Position numbers and translations under genes: made by a program
Shown here: one piece after another, positions 55,214-59,291 of the stretch
Numbering within the stretch: the stretch's first letter is position 1
How the letters are laid out: the number at the start of each line of letters is the position of its first letter
NCBI GenBank assembly: GCA_013393415.1
Contig: JABXHI010000043.1
Span: forward strand, 1-59,291
Direction of reading: 5' to 3'
Source of the DNA: Micrococcaceae bacterium
GTDB taxonomy: Bacteria > Actinomycetota > Actinomycetes > Actinomycetales > Micrococcaceae
Length of the DNA: 59,291 bases
Notes under the pieces: model-generated
What the model saw: the letters and a program-made list of their open reading frames with translations, nothing else
The model's database searches: none
Told to the model about the DNA's origin: nothing

Positions 55214-57516
<2,303 letters not shown>

Positions 57517-57582
57517 AGTCACTGCCCTTTCAAGTTAGACACTCATTAGGACCAACAGGCCCGCCGCAGCGGGCCAGTGGTA

Positions 57583-59127
57583 TTACCAGGTTTGAGTGGT
57601 CTTGAATTTCTCCAGTGCAGCTTTGAGACCAGAGGCAACCTCATCATTGTAGGTGCCAGCGGAACCGATCTTATCAAGCAGTTCTTTTTGCTCTGCCCGC
57701 ATCCAGTCAAGCAACTGGGCTTCAAATGCAACAACTTTGTCTACATCAACGTCGTCAAGAAAGCCTTCGTTGGCGGCAAACAGAACGGTGCCCATTTCAG
57801 CAACCGACATCGGGCTGTACTGGCCCTGTTTCATCAGTTCTGTAACGCGCTGACCATGCTCAAGCTGCTTACGTGTGGCTTCGTCCAGGTCCGATGCGAA
57901 CTGGGCAAACGCGGCCAGTTCACGGTACTGAGCCAGAGCCAGACGAATGTTACCGCCCAGTTTCTTCATGATCTTGGTCTGGGCCGAACCACCAACCCGG
58001 GATACCGAGATACCCGCGTTCATCGCCGGACGAATACCGGAGTTGAAGGGGTTGGTTTCGAGGAAGATCTGACCGTCCGTAATCGAGATTACGTTCGTCG
58101 GTACGAACGCCGAGACGTCACCTGCCTGGGTTTCAATGATCGGCAGGGCTGTCAGGGAGCCGGTCTTGCCTTTCACTTCACCATTGGTGAACTTCTCAAC
58201 GTATTCCGCGTTTACACGGGAGGAACGCTCAAGCAGACGGGAGTGGAGGTAAAACACGTCACCCGGGTAGGCTTCACGACCCGGTGGACGACGCAGCAGC
58301 AGTGAAATCTGACGGTACGCAACCGCCTGCTTGGACAGGTCGTCGTAAATAATAAGGGCATCTTCGCCACGATCGCGGAAGTACTCACCCATGGAGGTAC
58401 CGGCGTAAGGTGCCAGGTACTGCATCGCGGCAGGATCTGCGGCACCCGCAGCAACCACTACCGTGTGGTCCATAGCGCCATGCTCTTCCAGCTTACGCAC
58501 AACTGACGCAATGGAAGACTGCTTCTGGCCAACCGCCACATAAATACATTTGATGCCGGTGTTTTTCTGGTTAATGATGGCGTCGATTGCCACCGCGGTC
58601 TTACCAATCTGACGGTCACCGATGATCAGCTCACGCTGACCACGACCAACCGGCACCATGGTATCGATGGCCTTGAGGCCTGTCTGAACCGGCTCATCAA
58701 CCGACTGACGCTCGATTACACCCGGAGCGACTTTTTCGATCGGATCAGTCAGCGTAGTGCCCAGATCGCCTTTTCCATCGATCGGGTTACCCAGACCATC
58801 AACCACACGGCCCAGCAGTTCCGGGCCAACCGGTACTTCCAGTATCCGGCCGGTACAACGCACTTTCTGGCCTTCTGCCAGACCTTCGTAATCACCCAGT
58901 ACCACAGCGCCAACTGCATCGCGCTCCAGGTTCAGCGCCATGCCGTAGATGCCGTTGGCGAATTCAATCATTTCGCCATACATAACATCGGCCAGGCCGT
59001 GGATGAGCACGATGCCATCTGCTACAGACAGAATAGTGCCTTCATTCTTTGCTTCAGAAGAGATGTCGAGTTGCTCGATTCTCTTTCTGATAATGTCACT
59101 GATCTCGGATGGATTCAGTTGCTGCAT
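57583..59127 (-). CDS. atpA: F1Fo ATP synthase alpha subunit (gammaproteobacterial)
   Basis: A 514-residue alpha subunit with a full P-loop [28 protein letters not shown], the [20 protein letters not shown] block and [42 protein letters not shown] is the gammaproteobacterial N-terminus. Residues look normal throughout, unlike the 5' part of atpD. The gene precedes atpG by 66 bases and follows atpH by 27 bases. It is not from the actinobacterium that owns the rest of the window. Confidence 0.96.
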   Translation of the reverse strand: MQQLNPSEISDIIRKRIEQLDISSEAKNEGTILSVADGIVLIHGLADVMYGEMIEFANGIYGMALNLERDAVGAVVLGDYEGLAEGQKVRCTGRILEVPVGPELLGRVVDGLGNPIDGKGDLGTTLTDPIEKVAPGVIERQSVDEPVQTGLKAIDTMVPVGRGQRELIIGDRQIGKTAVAIDAIINQKNTGIKCIYVAVGQKQSSIASVVRKLEEHGAMDHTVVVAAGAADPAAMQYLAPYAGTSMGEYFRDRGEDALIIYDDLSKQAVAYRQISLLLRRPPGREAYPGDVFYLHSRLLERSSRVNAEYVEKFTNGEVKGKTGSLTALPIIETQAGDVSAFVPTNVISITDGQIFLETNPFNSGIRPAMNAGISVSRVGGSAQTKIMKKLGGNIRLALAQYRELAAFAQFASDLDEATRKQLEHGQRVTELMKQGQYSPMSVAEMGTVLFAANEGFLDDVDVDKVVAFEAQLLDWMRAEQKELLDKIGSAGTYNDEVASGLKAALEKFKTTQTW

Positions 59128-59154
59128 GCCTTTGTCCTCAAACTTTTGCTGAAA

Positions 59155-59291
59155 TCAGGAGCCCAGAGCGTTAGCCATTTTATCCAGCTTGCTACGGACT
59201 GAAGCGTCTATAATTAGTTCGCCGCTATTCACCACCACGCCACCGATCAACGAACGACCAACACCAGCTTCCCGAGCCACTTTGCGCTCCC
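59155..59291 (-). CDS. atpH: ATP synthase delta subunit, C-terminal end (partial at window edge)
   Basis: The last 44 codons plus stop of AtpH, reading EAGVGRSLIGGVVVNSGELI and IDASVRSKLDKMANALGS before TGA. The GG.V/I..G...ID.S...L..L pattern is the conserved C-terminus that ties F1 to the peripheral stalk. The 5' part lies beyond the window. Same gammaproteobacterial operon as atpA and atpG. Confidence 0.88.
   Translation of the reverse strand, partial: ERKVAREAGVGRSLIGGVVVNSGELIIDASVRSKLDKMANALGS

Overview
The window is two pieces of DNA from unrelated bacteria joined inside one gene. Positions 1 to about 55,900 come from a high-GC Gram-positive actinobacterium, most like a Micrococcaceae member (a Yaniella/Enteractinococcus-type relative is my guess). 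The evidence is NucS, DUF3039, DUF2550, DUF2017 and DUF222-HNH proteins, a short AtpC, frequent GTG/TTG starts, and the actinobacterial gene order clpS, DUF2017, murI, Rv1339-type hydrolase, rph, rdgB with pncB divergent. From about 55,907 to the end, atpD (5' part), atpG, atpA and the 3' end of atpH read as gammaproteobacterial, closest to Marinobacter from memory. The join lies in the conserved 'FRD...DVLLF.DN' stretch of atpD and leaves an in-frame TAA. The simplest explanation is a chimeric assembly, not biology.

Region 1 (1-3.1 kb) is a small accessory patch: a methyltransferase, a possible acetyltransferase remnant, a Gp49/HI1420-type toxin-antitoxin pair whose toxin lacks a normal start codon, a tRNA 3'-end fragment, an orphan Phd/YefM antitoxin and a frameshifted MmcQ/YjbR gene. 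Positions 1-262 hold nothing I recognise. Region 2 (3.1-18.7 kb) is metabolic and transport DNA: a VOC protein, an NAD(P)-binding protein, a four-gene osmoprotectant ABC operon, an AI-2E-family membrane protein, a manganese/zinc-type ABC operon followed by a peroxiredoxin, tRNA-Leu(UAG), a family 5 binding protein, malate:quinone oxidoreductase, a DUF222-HNH protein and a Na/Pi cotransporter.

Region 3 (19-34.3 kb) carries SbcDC, an ADP-ribosylglycohydrolase-like protein that has lost its metal motifs, envelope and secreted proteins (DUF2207, a SipW-type exported protein, a sortase-anchored phosphoesterase), an unusual ABC-class ATPase, two methyltransferases, a haem-oxygenase-like/CDGSH pair, and AlkB. 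Region 4 (34.3-45.5 kb) is the conserved clpS-to-rdgB block on the minus strand, with NAD salvage genes pncB and pncA divergent from it, a frameshifted DUF4870 gene and a superfamily 2 helicase with DUF3039. Region 5 (45.5-55.2 kb) has an ABC exporter, a CnoX-like co-chaperone without CxxC, a large envelope protein with an internal signal-like segment, a second AI-2E protein, NucS, a shortened NagA-like protein, DUF2550 and atpC, leading into the chimeric atpD.

I found no CRISPR array, prophage, insertion sequence or biosynthetic cluster, and no clear previously undescribed system. The most useful observations are the atpD chimera, the unannotated toxin gene with its operator, several broken or degenerate genes, and a few conserved pairs of unknown function.
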